The notes under the pieces: generated by a model | Seen by the model: only the letters and a program-made list of their open reading frames with translations | Told to the model about the DNA's origin: nothing | Database searches by the model: none | Shown here: piece after piece, positions 44,154-53,430 of the stretch | Numbering within the stretch: the stretch's first letter is position 1 | Layout of the letters: each line of letters starts with the position of its first letter | Origin: an uncultured Clostridia bacterium | GTDB lineage: Bacteria > Bacillota > Clostridia > TANB77 > CAG-508 | DNA length: 64,000 nt | Assembly: GCA_946529215.1 (NCBI GenBank) | Contig: CAMMZC010000004.1 | Coordinates: forward strand, 65,618-129,617 | Reading direction: 5' to 3' | Translations under genes and position numbers: made by a program

Positions 44154-44735
44154 ATGTTATTTTTTGCAGAATCTTTAAACAAATTCAAAAATGAGAAATA
44201 TATTGTATGGGGGGAATGCCTTATAGGAGATGATTTTGTAAGTACAAATAAAAAGGAATTTTCCAAAGAAAATATAAAATCACTGTTAGAAGGAATTTTA
44301 AAAAAAGAAATAGACAATATAGATATTGAAGGAATAGAGCATTTTGAAAGTATTATAGAATATGATTTTTCTTTATTAAAAGCTAATATTTTATTTTATG
44401 ATGGTAATAAGGAAGAAGTATATTTAAGACTTATAAAAGGAGGTAAAATAAAGGAATCTATATTTTGCTTTTGGTCTATTTTATATGAAGAATATTTAAA
44501 ATGTAAAGAAAAAAAATTGGAAAACGCAATTCAAAAAGCAATTATTACTCAAATCATGTCTGAAGAAAATATAAGCAGTTTATTACTTACTATAGATTCA
44601 AAACTTAATTATTGTGCAGAAGTAAGTTTAGTTGAATTAAAAAAATTTTTAGAAAAGAATAAAAAAGAAAGGTGGTTAGGGAGTTTAGAGATTAGTGATA
44701 ATGATATTTTGTTCATAGGAAAAAAGATGTATTAA
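44154..44735 (+). CDS. Hypothetical protein (193 aa)
   Basis: I do not recognise it. Soluble, acidic/Lys-rich, no signal. The N-terminal half looks beta-rich (YIVWGECLIGDDFVSTNKKEF, EYDFSLLKANILFYDGNKEEVYLRLIKGG), the C-terminal half helical (ILYEEYLKCKEKKLENAIQKAIITQIMSEEN). No clear SD is present before ATG 44154, though a consensus promoter is ~115 bp upstream. A single-gene unit. Confidence 0.65.
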   Translation: MLFFAESLNKFKNEKYIVWGECLIGDDFVSTNKKEFSKENIKSLLEGILKKEIDNIDIEGIEHFESIIEYDFSLLKANILFYDGNKEEVYLRLIKGGKIKESIFCFWSILYEEYLKCKEKKLENAIQKAIITQIMSEENISSLLLTIDSKLNYCAEVSLVELKKFLEKNKKERWLGSLEISDNDILFIGKKMY

Positions 44736-44833
44736 TAATTTAGTGATAAAAATAATATATCTTAAAGATTTTTACAAGTTCATATGTAGTATTTTAATAG
44801 AAAATCATTAATAATAATGAGGGATTGTAAAGA

Positions 44834-44865
44834 GCCTCAAATACAGAGATGAATGTATTTGAGGC
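44834..44865 (-). terminator. Terminator after the PBP gene
   Basis: GCCTCAAATAC (44834-44844) pairs with GTATTTGAGGC (44855-44865). On the minus strand, CTTTACAAT follows. It lies between convergent genes. Confidence 0.7.
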
Positions 44866-44894
44866 CAAATTTCTTATTAAATTAGATACTATAC

Positions 44895-46751
44895 TTATTT
44901 TTGATCAGGTTCTATGCCTAAATAAGGTAATACTTCTGAAAGAATTTGACCTGCTACAGGTCCAGCGACTGTTCCACCTTGGTGGCTTGAACCATGTGGG
45001 TCATATAGTGTAACCAAAACAACTAGTTTTGTATTTTCTACAGGAGATATAGCTGCAAAAGAAGCAACATAACCTGCATCTTTATTTCCAACAGGGGGTT
45101 CAGAAGTACCTGATTTTCCACCAACTGAATATCCGCTTACAGCAGCTTTTCCACCTGTTCCATGAATAACAACAGATTGCATTATTTCTCTCATTTGACT
45201 TGAAGTTTGAGAAGATATAACTTGTCTTACAATTTTTGGCTCTGTATTTATAACTTCTCCAGTATCTGGATTAGACATTGATTTTACAAGAGTAGGTTCT
45301 AACAAATAGCCTCCATTTACAACTGAACATAAAGCTGTTGCCATCTGAAGAGGTGTAATGGTAAAACGTTGTCCAAAAGACATTGTCGCAAGTTCAACAG
45401 GACCAACATCTTCTAGTTTATGAAATTTACCTTTTTCTTCACCAGATAGACCTACATTTGTTTTATCAAAAAAACCAAATGCGTTATAATACTTATAAAG
45501 TGTGGTTGCGCCAATTCTTTTACCTAATTGCATTAAAGCAGGGTTGCAGGAATTTTCAATGGCATTTGTTAAAGTTTGACTTCCATGTGGATGAGAAGCC
45601 CAACAAGATATATCTTTATCTCCAACATGTTGTTTACCATTACAATAAAAATCACCTTTTTTATTTACAGTTGTAATATTTTCTTCAAGAGCTGTTGAAG
45701 CTGTAATTAACTTAAATACTGAACCAGGTTCATACATTTCTGAGACAGAGCGCACTTTCCACATACTATAAATTCGTTGAGATTTTTCTTCTTTACTTAG
45801 TTTGTCCCAATTATCTGCATAATATGAAGTAGGTGTGTAAGGGTCATTTAAGTTATAATATGGATATGAAGCCATTGCTAAAATATGACCATTTGAAGGA
45901 TCCATTATTATACAATTTCCACCTCTTGAACATTTATTATTTTCAGCAGCTTTTTTTAAATATCTTTCGACTATACTTTGAATGTTTACATCTATTGTAA
46001 GATTAAGATTATAGCCATCTTTAGCTTCTACAAAAGATTCTACAGAATTTGGAATTTCTCCATTTGCTGCGTCTGTTGAAGTGGTTATTTGACCAGATAC
46101 ACCTTTTAAAATTGAGTCATAAGAATATTCAATTCCACTTAATCCTTGATTATCTGAACCACATACACCAACAACTTGAGAGGCTACAGTATTTAATGGA
46201 TAATATCTTTTTGTGTCTTCATCAATATTTATACCAACACCAATTTTATTTTCTTTAATCCATTTTTTTAGTTCATTTACCTTATCTTCTTCAACTTTTT
46301 TTATGATAGTTTCTACAGAAGCATTGCTATTTACTTTAGCTAAAGTTTCTTTATAATCTAGTTTAAATATATCTGAAAGCCCCTTAGCTACTAATTCTTT
46401 ATAAGCTTTTGTTTCTTCTTGATTTTTCTTAACTATTTTTTTAGGATTAATAGAGATAGTATCTACGGTTTCACTTTTAGCTAAAGCCTGGCCTGTTGAA
46501 TCATATATATTTCCTCGCTTACTACTAATAATTTCACTTGTGGTTTGTTGATTTACAGCAAGACTTGTTAGATGTTCGCCATCTATTAATTGTAAGAAAA
46601 ACAATCTAGCTATTAGTAAAATAAATAAAAGTATGATTACTATAAGCATAATTTTTAAACTTTTATTAGAAACCATATTTTGAATATCTGCATTTTTTTT
46701 AATTTTAGTAATTTTGACTAATTTCTTTTTCTTTTTTGGTTGTTTATTCAA
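44895..46751 (-). CDS. Class B penicillin-binding protein (FtsI/SpoVD type)
   Basis: 618 aa transpeptidase cross-linking septal or spore-cortex peptidoglycan. Basic N-terminus, one membrane helix (IMLIVIILLFILLIARLFFLQ), a PBP dimerisation domain (SKRGNIYDSTGQALA at ~85), then the transpeptidase: SVFK with nucleophile Ser344 (in YEPGSVFKLI), SCNPA (SxN), and KSGT near 546. TTG 46751 start with AGGAGG. No PASTA domain is present, unlike many SpoVD proteins, so FtsI or SpoVD cannot be decided. Sits beside murC in a cell-wall cluster but without the usual mra/mur genes. Confidence 0.93.
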   Translation of the reverse strand: MNKQPKKKKKLVKITKIKKNADIQNMVSNKSLKIMLIVIILLFILLIARLFFLQLIDGEHLTSLAVNQQTTSEIISSKRGNIYDSTGQALAKSETVDTISINPKKIVKKNQEETKAYKELVAKGLSDIFKLDYKETLAKVNSNASVETIIKKVEEDKVNELKKWIKENKIGVGINIDEDTKRYYPLNTVASQVVGVCGSDNQGLSGIEYSYDSILKGVSGQITTSTDAANGEIPNSVESFVEAKDGYNLNLTIDVNIQSIVERYLKKAAENNKCSRGGNCIIMDPSNGHILAMASYPYYNLNDPYTPTSYYADNWDKLSKEEKSQRIYSMWKVRSVSEMYEPGSVFKLITASTALEENITTVNKKGDFYCNGKQHVGDKDISCWASHPHGSQTLTNAIENSCNPALMQLGKRIGATTLYKYYNAFGFFDKTNVGLSGEEKGKFHKLEDVGPVELATMSFGQRFTITPLQMATALCSVVNGGYLLEPTLVKSMSNPDTGEVINTEPKIVRQVISSQTSSQMREIMQSVVIHGTGGKAAVSGYSVGGKSGTSEPPVGNKDAGYVASFAAISPVENTKLVVLVTLYDPHGSSHQGGTVAGPVAGQILSEVLPYLGIEPDQK

Positions 46752-46814
46752 CTATTTTTCCTCCTATTTTGGTTAGAGTATACATTTGCACTATTTTTTG
46801 ATTTGTATGTGTTT

Positions 46815-48194
46815 TTATTTTACCAACTTATCTCCTATTTCAGTGACTGTACCTGCTCCTTGAGTAATAACAATATCATTTTCTTTAACATGCGTTTTTA
46901 AGTAAGAAATACATTCATCAAAATCTTTTATATAAAGGGCATCTTTTCCTAGTGATTTAATTTTATTTGCTAAATCTTCAGAAGACACATTATATGTGTT
47001 GTTTTCACGTGCTGCATATATATCTAAAAGTATGATGTTGTCAAAATTAAGTAAGGCTTTTGCAAAATCATCCATCAAAAGCTTAGTTCTGCTATATGTG
47101 TGTGGTTGAAAAACAACCCAAGACTCATTATATTTTTTGTTCATTAAAGCTTTTGCAGTTGCAATAATTTCGGTAGGGTGGTGACCATAATCATCATAAA
47201 CACTTGCATCATTAACTTTTCCTTTAAATTCGAATCTACGTCCAACACCTGTAAATTTTGAAAGGCCGTTTTTTATATCTTGTTTATTTAAGCCATACTC
47301 ATTACACAAAGCAATACATCCTAAAGCATTTAAAACATTGTGCATTCCAGGAACATAAAGTTTTATTCTCTCGTAGAATTTATCATGTGAATAAACATCA
47401 AATTCAGGAAATCCATCATTATCAAATACAATGTTTACTGCAAAAAAGTCAACATTTTTATTTGTAATTCCATAAGTTAAGCTTCTGGCATGAGTGTACT
47501 CAGGTAAATCTAAACAATTTTTGTCATCACCATTTACAACTAAAATTCCATCGGCAGGTAAAAGTTTTACATATTTAATAAATGCATTTTTTACATTTTC
47601 GAAAGTCTTAAAATAGTCAAGATGGTCATTGTCTATATTTAAAATAATTTCTGATTTAGGACTAAATTTTAAAAAACTTTCTACATATTCACAAGATTCA
47701 ATAATAAAATGCTCACTATTTCCAACTTTGTAGTTTCCGTCTATTTGAGATAAGTCAGCCCCAACTTGAATACTTGGATCTTGATTTGCTTCTAAAAAGC
47801 AAAGAGAAACCATTGATGTTGTAGTACTTTTTCCATGTGTTCCTGAAATTGTAATTGTGTCTGAAAAACATCTTGTAATCTCTCCTAGAAAATCTGCTCT
47901 TTCAACTGTAGGAATTCCAAGATTTTGGGCAGTTTTAAGCTCTATATTATCATCTTTAACTGCTGCAGTATGGACAACAACATCACTTCCAACAACATTT
48001 TCAGCATTGTGTCCAATAAAAATTTTAATTCCAGCTTTTTCTAATTTTTTTGTGTTTTCATTTTCTACATTATTACTACCTGTAACAGTGAATCCCCAAT
48101 TAACTAGTATTTCGGCAATTCCACTCATGCTTACTCCACCAATTCCTACCATATGTATTTTATTATATTTTTTTAATCTTTCTATATTTGGCAT
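46815..48194 (-). CDS. murC: UDP-N-acetylmuramate--L-alanine ligase
   Basis: 459 aa. It adds L-Ala to UDP-MurNAc in peptidoglycan precursor synthesis. Markers: N-terminal KIHMVGIGGVSMSGIAEIL, ATP-binding SGTHGKSTTTSM (GTHGKS at 118-123), NIDNDHLDYF, the Mur-ligase central GVGRRFEFKG, and DDYGHHPTEI with FQPHTYSRT in the C-terminal part. Full length. AAAGGAG precedes ATG 48194. The next gene downstream (63 bp) is the class B PBP, in the same direction, so both may be co-transcribed. A tandem 35-bp repeat lies just upstream. Confidence 0.97.
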   Translation of the reverse strand: MPNIERLKKYNKIHMVGIGGVSMSGIAEILVNWGFTVTGSNNVENENTKKLEKAGIKIFIGHNAENVVGSDVVVHTAAVKDDNIELKTAQNLGIPTVERADFLGEITRCFSDTITISGTHGKSTTTSMVSLCFLEANQDPSIQVGADLSQIDGNYKVGNSEHFIIESCEYVESFLKFSPKSEIILNIDNDHLDYFKTFENVKNAFIKYVKLLPADGILVVNGDDKNCLDLPEYTHARSLTYGITNKNVDFFAVNIVFDNDGFPEFDVYSHDKFYERIKLYVPGMHNVLNALGCIALCNEYGLNKQDIKNGLSKFTGVGRRFEFKGKVNDASVYDDYGHHPTEIIATAKALMNKKYNESWVVFQPHTYSRTKLLMDDFAKALLNFDNIILLDIYAARENNTYNVSSEDLANKIKSLGKDALYIKDFDECISYLKTHVKENDIVITQGAGTVTEIGDKLVK

Positions 48195-48213
48195 AATAGT
48201 CTCCTTTCGCGTG

Positions 48214-48283
48214 CATTTGGCACAATTGGGACCGGTTCTCTATTGTCTCATTTGGCACAATTGGGACCGGTTCTCTATTGTCT
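48214..48283. repeat. Two tandem perfect 35-bp repeats upstream of murC
   Basis: 48214-48248 is repeated exactly at 48249-48283. The unit contains TTGGCACAATTGGGACCGG, TTCTCTATTGTCT, and the palindromes CAATTG and ACCGGT. A related partial copy in the opposite orientation lies at 62834-62853. The surrounding 48195-48539 gap otherwise has only AT-rich sequence leading to the SD of the gene at 48540. Confidence 0.8.
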
Positions 48284-48539
48284 CGCTTTTATGTGTTTTT
48301 CTAAATTATATACTTATATTATGAATTTTTCAAGAGTTTTGTTAAAAATTATGAAACAAAGTATTAAGAAATAGCGTTTGTAATTTGACTTAGTGTTACA
48401 CTAAATATATTGATAATGAATATATAAAGAATTAAAACACTAAGTTTTTTAATAAGCCTTACATAAAAAATAAATTTAAAGATATATTTTCTAATTTCTT
48501 GAATATAAATATAATAGATATTTTTTTAGGAGAGGTTAA

Positions 48540-48920
48540 ATGGAAAATTTTGAAAAAGATAATATATTTATAAAAATAATCAAAGGAGTTGGAATTTCTA
48601 TTATTTTCACATTTATTTGCTTAACAGTTTTTTCAGCACTTCTTACATACACAAATTTAAGTGAAAGCTTAATTCAGCCTGTTGTAATTTCTGTTACAGG
48701 AATAAGCATATTTGTAGGAAGTTTTTTCGCAACAAGAAAAATTAAGAAGAATGGAATAATAAAAGGAATTGCAGTTGGATTAATTTATATTTTGTTAATC
48801 TATGTAATTTCAAGTGTTGTAAATAATGCAAATTTTGCATTAAATATGGGCTCTATAGTTATGATTGCTATTGGAATCTTGTGTGGAGCAATTGGGGGAA
48901 TTATTGGAGTTAATGTGTGA
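48540..48920 (+). CDS. TIGR04086-family membrane protein
   Basis: 126 aa with four predicted membrane helices: GVGISIIFTFICLTVFSALLTY, LIQPVVISVTGISIFVGSFFA, IKGIAVGLIYILLIYVISSVV, and GSIVMIAIGILCGAIGGIIGVNV. A short basic loop (TRKIKKNG) follows helix 2. The pattern and length match the TIGR04086 family of Firmicutes, of unknown function. AGGAGAGG precedes ATG 48540. A REP-like hairpin overlaps its stop codon. Confidence 0.85.
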   Translation: MENFEKDNIFIKIIKGVGISIIFTFICLTVFSALLTYTNLSESLIQPVVISVTGISIFVGSFFATRKIKKNGIIKGIAVGLIYILLIYVISSVVNNANFALNMGSIVMIAIGILCGAIGGIIGVNV

Positions 48921-48953
48921 GTGAATTTTGGGACGGAGGAATTTTCCACTCAC
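48917..48953. repeat. REP-like hairpin with GGGACGGAGG loop
   Basis: GTGAGTG (48917-48923) pairs with CACTCAC (48947-48953); the loop contains GGGACGGAGG. The 19 bases 48921-48939 recur exactly, inverted, at 50197-50215, and the loop recurs at 53400. Confidence 0.7.
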
Positions 48954-49105
48954 GCAATTAAAAGCTATTGTTTAAATATTTTTCTTTTTGGGTAAAATAT
49001 CCATAAGAGGAAAAAGAAAATTAAAAGCTGTTTGCTTTTTGAGAGCATATTTTGCTTGATTGTATGTGTGTCTTTAAGTGAAGCGAGAAAGGAATACAAT
49101 TTATA

Positions 49106-49867
49106 ATGGAAGAATCAAAAATAAAGGATAACAACATAGACCAATACGCAATTTGTGTAAAAGATGTGTACAAAAATTTTAATGTTTATTTGGACAAGGC
49201 TAATACCATAAAAGAAAAACTTCTTTTTTTATCGCGAAATAGAAAAGAAAAAAGAGAGGTTCTAAAAGGGATAAATTTAAATATAAAAAAAGGTGAAGCA
49301 GTTGCATTAATTGGCACAAATGGCAGTGGGAAATCTACACTTTTAAAGCTTATGACAAAAATTTTGTATCCTAATAGTGGAGTAATTGAGGTAAATGGAA
49401 AGTTAACATCTCTTTTAGAATTAGGAGCTGGATTTCATCCTGATTTTTCGGGAAGAGAAAATATATATTTTAATGCTTCTATTTTTGGGTTAACAAAAAA
49501 AGAAATTGATGAAAGACTTGAAGAGATTATTAAATTTTCTGAACTTAAAAATTATATAGATAACCCAATTAGAACTTATTCTTCTGGAATGTTTATGAGA
49601 CTTGCATTTGCGGTTGCAATTAATGTAAATGCTGATATTTTGCTTGTTGACGAGATTTTATCTGTAGGAGATGAACATTTTCAAAATAAATGTATTGAAA
49701 AAATGTTAGAACTTAAAAATCAAGGCAAGACGATGGTTTTTGTAACTCATAGCATGGAATCTGTAAAAAAACTTTGCAATCGTGCAGTATGGCTATACAA
49801 CGGAGAAATTGAGATGGATGGAGAGGCAGAAGAAGTAATAAAAAAATATGTGGAGGTGACAAGATAG
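49106..49867 (+). CDS. Polysaccharide ABC transporter ATP-binding protein (TagH/Wzt type)
   Basis: 253 aa. An ABC ATPase of the polysaccharide or teichoic-acid exporter class: Walker A ALIGTNGSGKSTLLKL (~75-82), the class-typical LLELGAGFHPDFSGRENIY, signature TYSSGMFMRLAFAVA, Walker B ADILLVDEILSVGDEHFQ, and switch FVTHSMESV. There is no extra C-terminal sugar-binding domain, so it is of the short type. Its partner permease is at 52612. It shares one base with the next gene (TAGTG), pointing to translational coupling. Confidence 0.93.
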   Translation: MEESKIKDNNIDQYAICVKDVYKNFNVYLDKANTIKEKLLFLSRNRKEKREVLKGINLNIKKGEAVALIGTNGSGKSTLLKLMTKILYPNSGVIEVNGKLTSLLELGAGFHPDFSGRENIYFNASIFGLTKKEIDERLEEIIKFSELKNYIDNPIRTYSSGMFMRLAFAVAINVNADILLVDEILSVGDEHFQNKCIEKMLELKNQGKTMVFVTHSMESVKKLCNRAVWLYNGEIEMDGEAEEVIKKYVEVTR

Positions 49868-52363
49868 TGAAATATAGAGGAAAAATTTTAAATTTAGGTA
49901 AAGAGGAAATAGGAAAAATTCAAGATGAAATAGAAGAAAAAACAAAAAGTCCAATAATTTCGATTATTACTCCATATCATAATGGACAAGACTACATAGA
50001 AGAAACAGCTCAAAGTGTTTTAAATCAAACATTTACAAATTTTGAATGGATAATAGTTGATGACGCATCTTCTAAACAAGGAAAAGAAAAATTAATAGAA
50101 ATTGAAAAATTAGATGATAGGATTAAGGTTATAAATACAGAGAAAACTAAAAACGAATTAGTATTAAGTGAAGAAAATATAGATGAGTGCCAAAATCCTC
50201 CGTCCCAAAATTCACAGTCAAAAAATTCACTTGGTCCTGCTGGGGCAAGAGACCTTGGAATAAGAAATTCGGCAAAAAGTGCTAAATATATAGTCTTTTT
50301 AGATGCAGATGATTTATATGATAAAACATATTTGGAGTGTTGCTATTGGACTTTGGAGACACACCCTGAAGCTAGTTGGACATACACGGATTCTGTAAAT
50401 TTTGGAGCTAGAAATTTTTTGTGGAGAAAATGGTATGATGTAGAGTGGGAACTTAAAGAAAATCTTTTGCTTGTTTCTGCTTGTGTTAGAAAAAATGATT
50501 TACTTGAAGTAGGTTGTTTTGGAATAAAAGAGAAAAAAGTTTATGAAGATTGGTATTTGTGGGTGAAGCTTATAAAGATAGGAAAATTCCCTGTTAGAAT
50601 GAGTTCGCTTTTAACATATTATAGGCAAAAAGATGGGACAAGTGAGCTACAAGCTTCAAATGATAGTAATAGGAAAAGAGCTCTAAAGATAATTGAAGAT
50701 GCTGCAAGAGATATTGTGTATTATAAAGATGGGGTTCAATTTCCAAAATATGATTATGCTTGGCAAGATGTTGAAGACGAGGAGTTAGAAAAAAAAATAT
50801 TGCTTGAGGTACAAGGCGGTTCGAAAACAGACCAGCAAGGAATTTCATTATTATACGAACCAAGAATTTCAGAAATGCAAGTATTAACTAAAAATAGTAA
50901 TCCGAATATATCGCGAAAAGCAAATAGCAAAAAAATAAATATACTTATGATTCTTCCGTGGATGGTTACAGGTGGAGCAGACAGATTTAATCTAAATCTT
51001 GTTAAAAAAATGGATAAAAGAAAGTTCTCATTTACAATTGTTACAACTGTGCCAAGTAAAAACGAATGGAGAAGGCAATTTGAAAAATATGCAACAGTTT
51101 ATGATTTAACAACTTTTTTAGATATGAAAGATTGGACAAGTTTTATAAATTACATTATAAACAAAAATAATATAAATTTGATTTTCAATTCTAATAGTGA
51201 ATTTGGATATAAAATTTTGCCATACTTAAAGGCAAAACATCCTCAAATTCCAATTTGTGATTTTGTGCACATGGAAGAATGGTATATAAGAAATGGCGGA
51301 TTTTCAAGGGATTCAAGTAGTGTGCAAAATGTAATTGATAAAACTTTTACTTGTAATGAAAATAGCAGAAATGTTTTTATTGATCATTTTAAAAGAAAAC
51401 CGGAAGATATAAAAACAATATATATTGGGGTAGATGAGAAAAAATTTGACCCTGAAAAATTTGATAAGGAAGATTTGCTAAAAAAATTTAAATATGGAGA
51501 AGAATTAAAAAATAAGATTATTATTTCTTATGTTTGTAGAATTGCAGACCAAAAAAGACCGTTTTTATTTTTCGAAGTTATAAAAAAATTGGCAGAGATA
51601 AGGGATGATTTTGTAGCTATTGTTGCAGGAGACGGACCAATGCTTGAAGGATTAAAAAGAAAAGTAAAACAGCATAGGCTAGAAAAATATTTTGTGTTTG
51701 CACGGAAATATTAAAAAAACAGAAAGAATATATGCAATAAGTGACTTGAGCATAAATACATCAATTAAAGAAGGACTAGCTCTTACAAGCTATGAATCTT
51801 TGGCTATGGGAGTTCCTGTTGTTTCGAGTGATGTTGGAGGTCAAAAAGAGCTAATCACAGAAGATGTGGGAGTAATAGTTCCATGCTTTCAAGATGAAAA
51901 AGAAATTTGGAATTTTGATTATTCAGAGCAAGAGGTTTTAAATTATGTTGTTGCTGTGCAAAAAATAATTAATAATTTAAAACTTTATAAGTCAAACTGC
52001 AGAAAGAGAATTTTGAACCAATTTACAATAGATTTGATGATTAAAAATATGGAAAAAGAATTTATGGAATTAGCACAAAATCCTAATAAAGAAAAAATAG
52101 AAAATGGTAATCAACTTGCGAAAAATACTAGTTTGCTAAAAGAATTAATATCTTCATATTTTATTTCTTGCCAAAAGCAATATGAATGGCTTTGTGACGA
52201 ATTTAATACGAAAAATATTCACAGATTGCCAATGAAAAATAGAGCTTTGAAGAAAAGAAGGTTTTATGAACATACTTTAGAATACAAGATAAAACACCCA
52301 GTAGTTGTGGCTTTGAGAAGGATTGGAGTTTATGAGGATGCGAAGAGATTATTGGGAATTTAA
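49867..52363 (+). pseudogene. GT2-GT4 two-domain glycosyltransferase with a frameshift
   Basis: From GTG 49867 the first frame covers a GT2 domain (SPIISIITPYHNGQDYIEET, VDDASSKQGKE, LGPAGARDLGIRNSAKSAK, VFLDADDLYDKTYL) and most of a GT4 domain (ILMILPWMVTGGADRFNLNL... RPFLFFEVIKKLAEIRDDF), ending at TAA 51712. The rest of the GT4 domain (GNIKKTERIYAIS, SIKEGLALTSYESLAMGVPV, the E-x7-E region) is in another frame from about 51692 to 52363. One extra T in the TTT at 51695-51697 would explain it. With the frame repaired the protein is ~830 aa. It probably builds the exported surface polysaccharide. Broken gene or sequence error not yet decided. Confidence 0.82.
50197..50215 (-). repeat. GGGACGGAGG repeat inside a glycosyltransferase coding sequence
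   Basis: The 19 bases are the exact reverse complement of 48921-48939. They are read in frame as part of NPPSQNSQSKNSL, a low-complexity stretch between VDDASSKQ and the conserved GPAGARDLG of the GT2 domain, where family members would have a shorter loop. Confidence 0.7.
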
Positions 52364-52611
52364 TAGCGCTTATCAAAACCAAACATTAGGTATGAAACTG
52401 TAAATTTATTTCAACTTATTTCTAATAAAAATGATGATATTTCAGTTTTAGAAATAAAGGTTAACTTAAATGACTAAAAATGTGCTGAAAATGGAGTTAT
52501 GTTTAATTTGAAAGGTAACCAAATTTTTGGGGTGCTATGAAAATTTTGGGAAAAATAATAATAGTTATAGAAATGTTGGATTGAAAATTAGAAGGGGATG
52601 ACTAAGTTTAA

Positions 52612-53385
52612 ATGGAAGTTTTTAAAAACTTATATAATTATAGAGAATTGTTAAAAACAAGTGTGAAAAAAGAAGTAAGAAGTAAATACAAAAATTCTTT
52701 TCTAGGAGTAGTGTGGTCTTTTTTAAACCCATTACTCCAAATTGTGGTATATGCTATTATTTTTTCTTTAATACTAAAAAACAAGCAAGAAAATTATGCA
52801 ATATTTTTATGTTGTGGAATTATTCCTTGGACATTTTTTTCAATAGCTATAAATAAGTCTGCATTTACTATGATAGAAAACGGAAATATTATAAAAAAAG
52901 TATATTTTCCAAGAGAAATTGTTCCCATTTCTGTTGTGACTGCAGAAACAATTAACTTTCTTATTTCTACATTAATAATTCTTGGATTTGTAATTGTTGG
53001 GGGAATTGGACTTTCAAAATACATTTTATTTTATCCTATTATTTTGATAGCACAATATTTGGTTATTTTGTCGATTTCTTTTGTTGTTTCAAGCATTTGT
53101 GTATATTTTAGAGATTTGCAACATTTTATAGGTATAATTTTACAACTATTATTTTACGCAGCTCCAATTGTATATTCACAAGATGCCATTCCTACAGAAT
53201 ATCAATGGATTTTGAGATATAATCCTATGACTTATATAATAAATGCATATAGAGATATTTTTTATTATCAAAAATCGGTAGAGATTAAGCCTTTAATAAT
53301 TTTGATTATTATAGGAATTTTGGCTTGCATAGTGGGGTACCAATTATTTAATAATTTGCAAAAAGGATTTGCAGAGCAATTGTAA
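52612..53385 (+). CDS. Polysaccharide ABC transporter permease (TagG/Wzm type)
   Basis: 257 aa, ABC-2 class permease with six predicted membrane helices. The N-terminal ELLKTSVKKEVRSKYKNSFLGVVWSFLNPLLQIVVY is the family signature; later QLLFYAAPIVYSQDAIP and RYNPMTYIINAYRDIFYY. With the ATPase at 49106 it forms an exporter of a lipid-linked polysaccharide or teichoic acid. AGGGGATG is a modest SD before ATG 52612. The 248-bp gap before it holds no gene I can support. Confidence 0.93.
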   Translation: MEVFKNLYNYRELLKTSVKKEVRSKYKNSFLGVVWSFLNPLLQIVVYAIIFSLILKNKQENYAIFLCCGIIPWTFFSIAINKSAFTMIENGNIIKKVYFPREIVPISVVTAETINFLISTLIILGFVIVGGIGLSKYILFYPIILIAQYLVILSISFVVSSICVYFRDLQHFIGIILQLLFYAAPIVYSQDAIPTEYQWILRYNPMTYIINAYRDIFYYQKSVEIKPLIILIIIGILACIVGYQLFNNLQKGFAEQL

Positions 53386-53390
53386 AAAGA

Positions 53391-53419
53391 GTGAATTTGG
53401 GGACGGAGGAAAAATTCAC
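53391..53419. repeat. REP-like hairpin with GGGACGGAGG loop
   Basis: GTGAATTT (53391-53398) pairs with AAATTCAC (53412-53419); the loop is GGGGACGGAGGAA. Located five bases after the permease stop codon. Stem and loop are both related to 48917-48953. Confidence 0.75.
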
Positions 53420-53430
53420 TTTAAAGATAG

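Noticed and set aside
48214..48283. Tandem 35-bp repeats as a CRISPR array
   Set aside because: The two copies are directly adjacent with no spacer, there are only two, and no cas gene is in the window.
52380..52480. Short frame ending NDDISVLEIKVNLND before the ABC permease
   Set aside because: No start codon with SD and no domain; could be a fossil, but unsupported.
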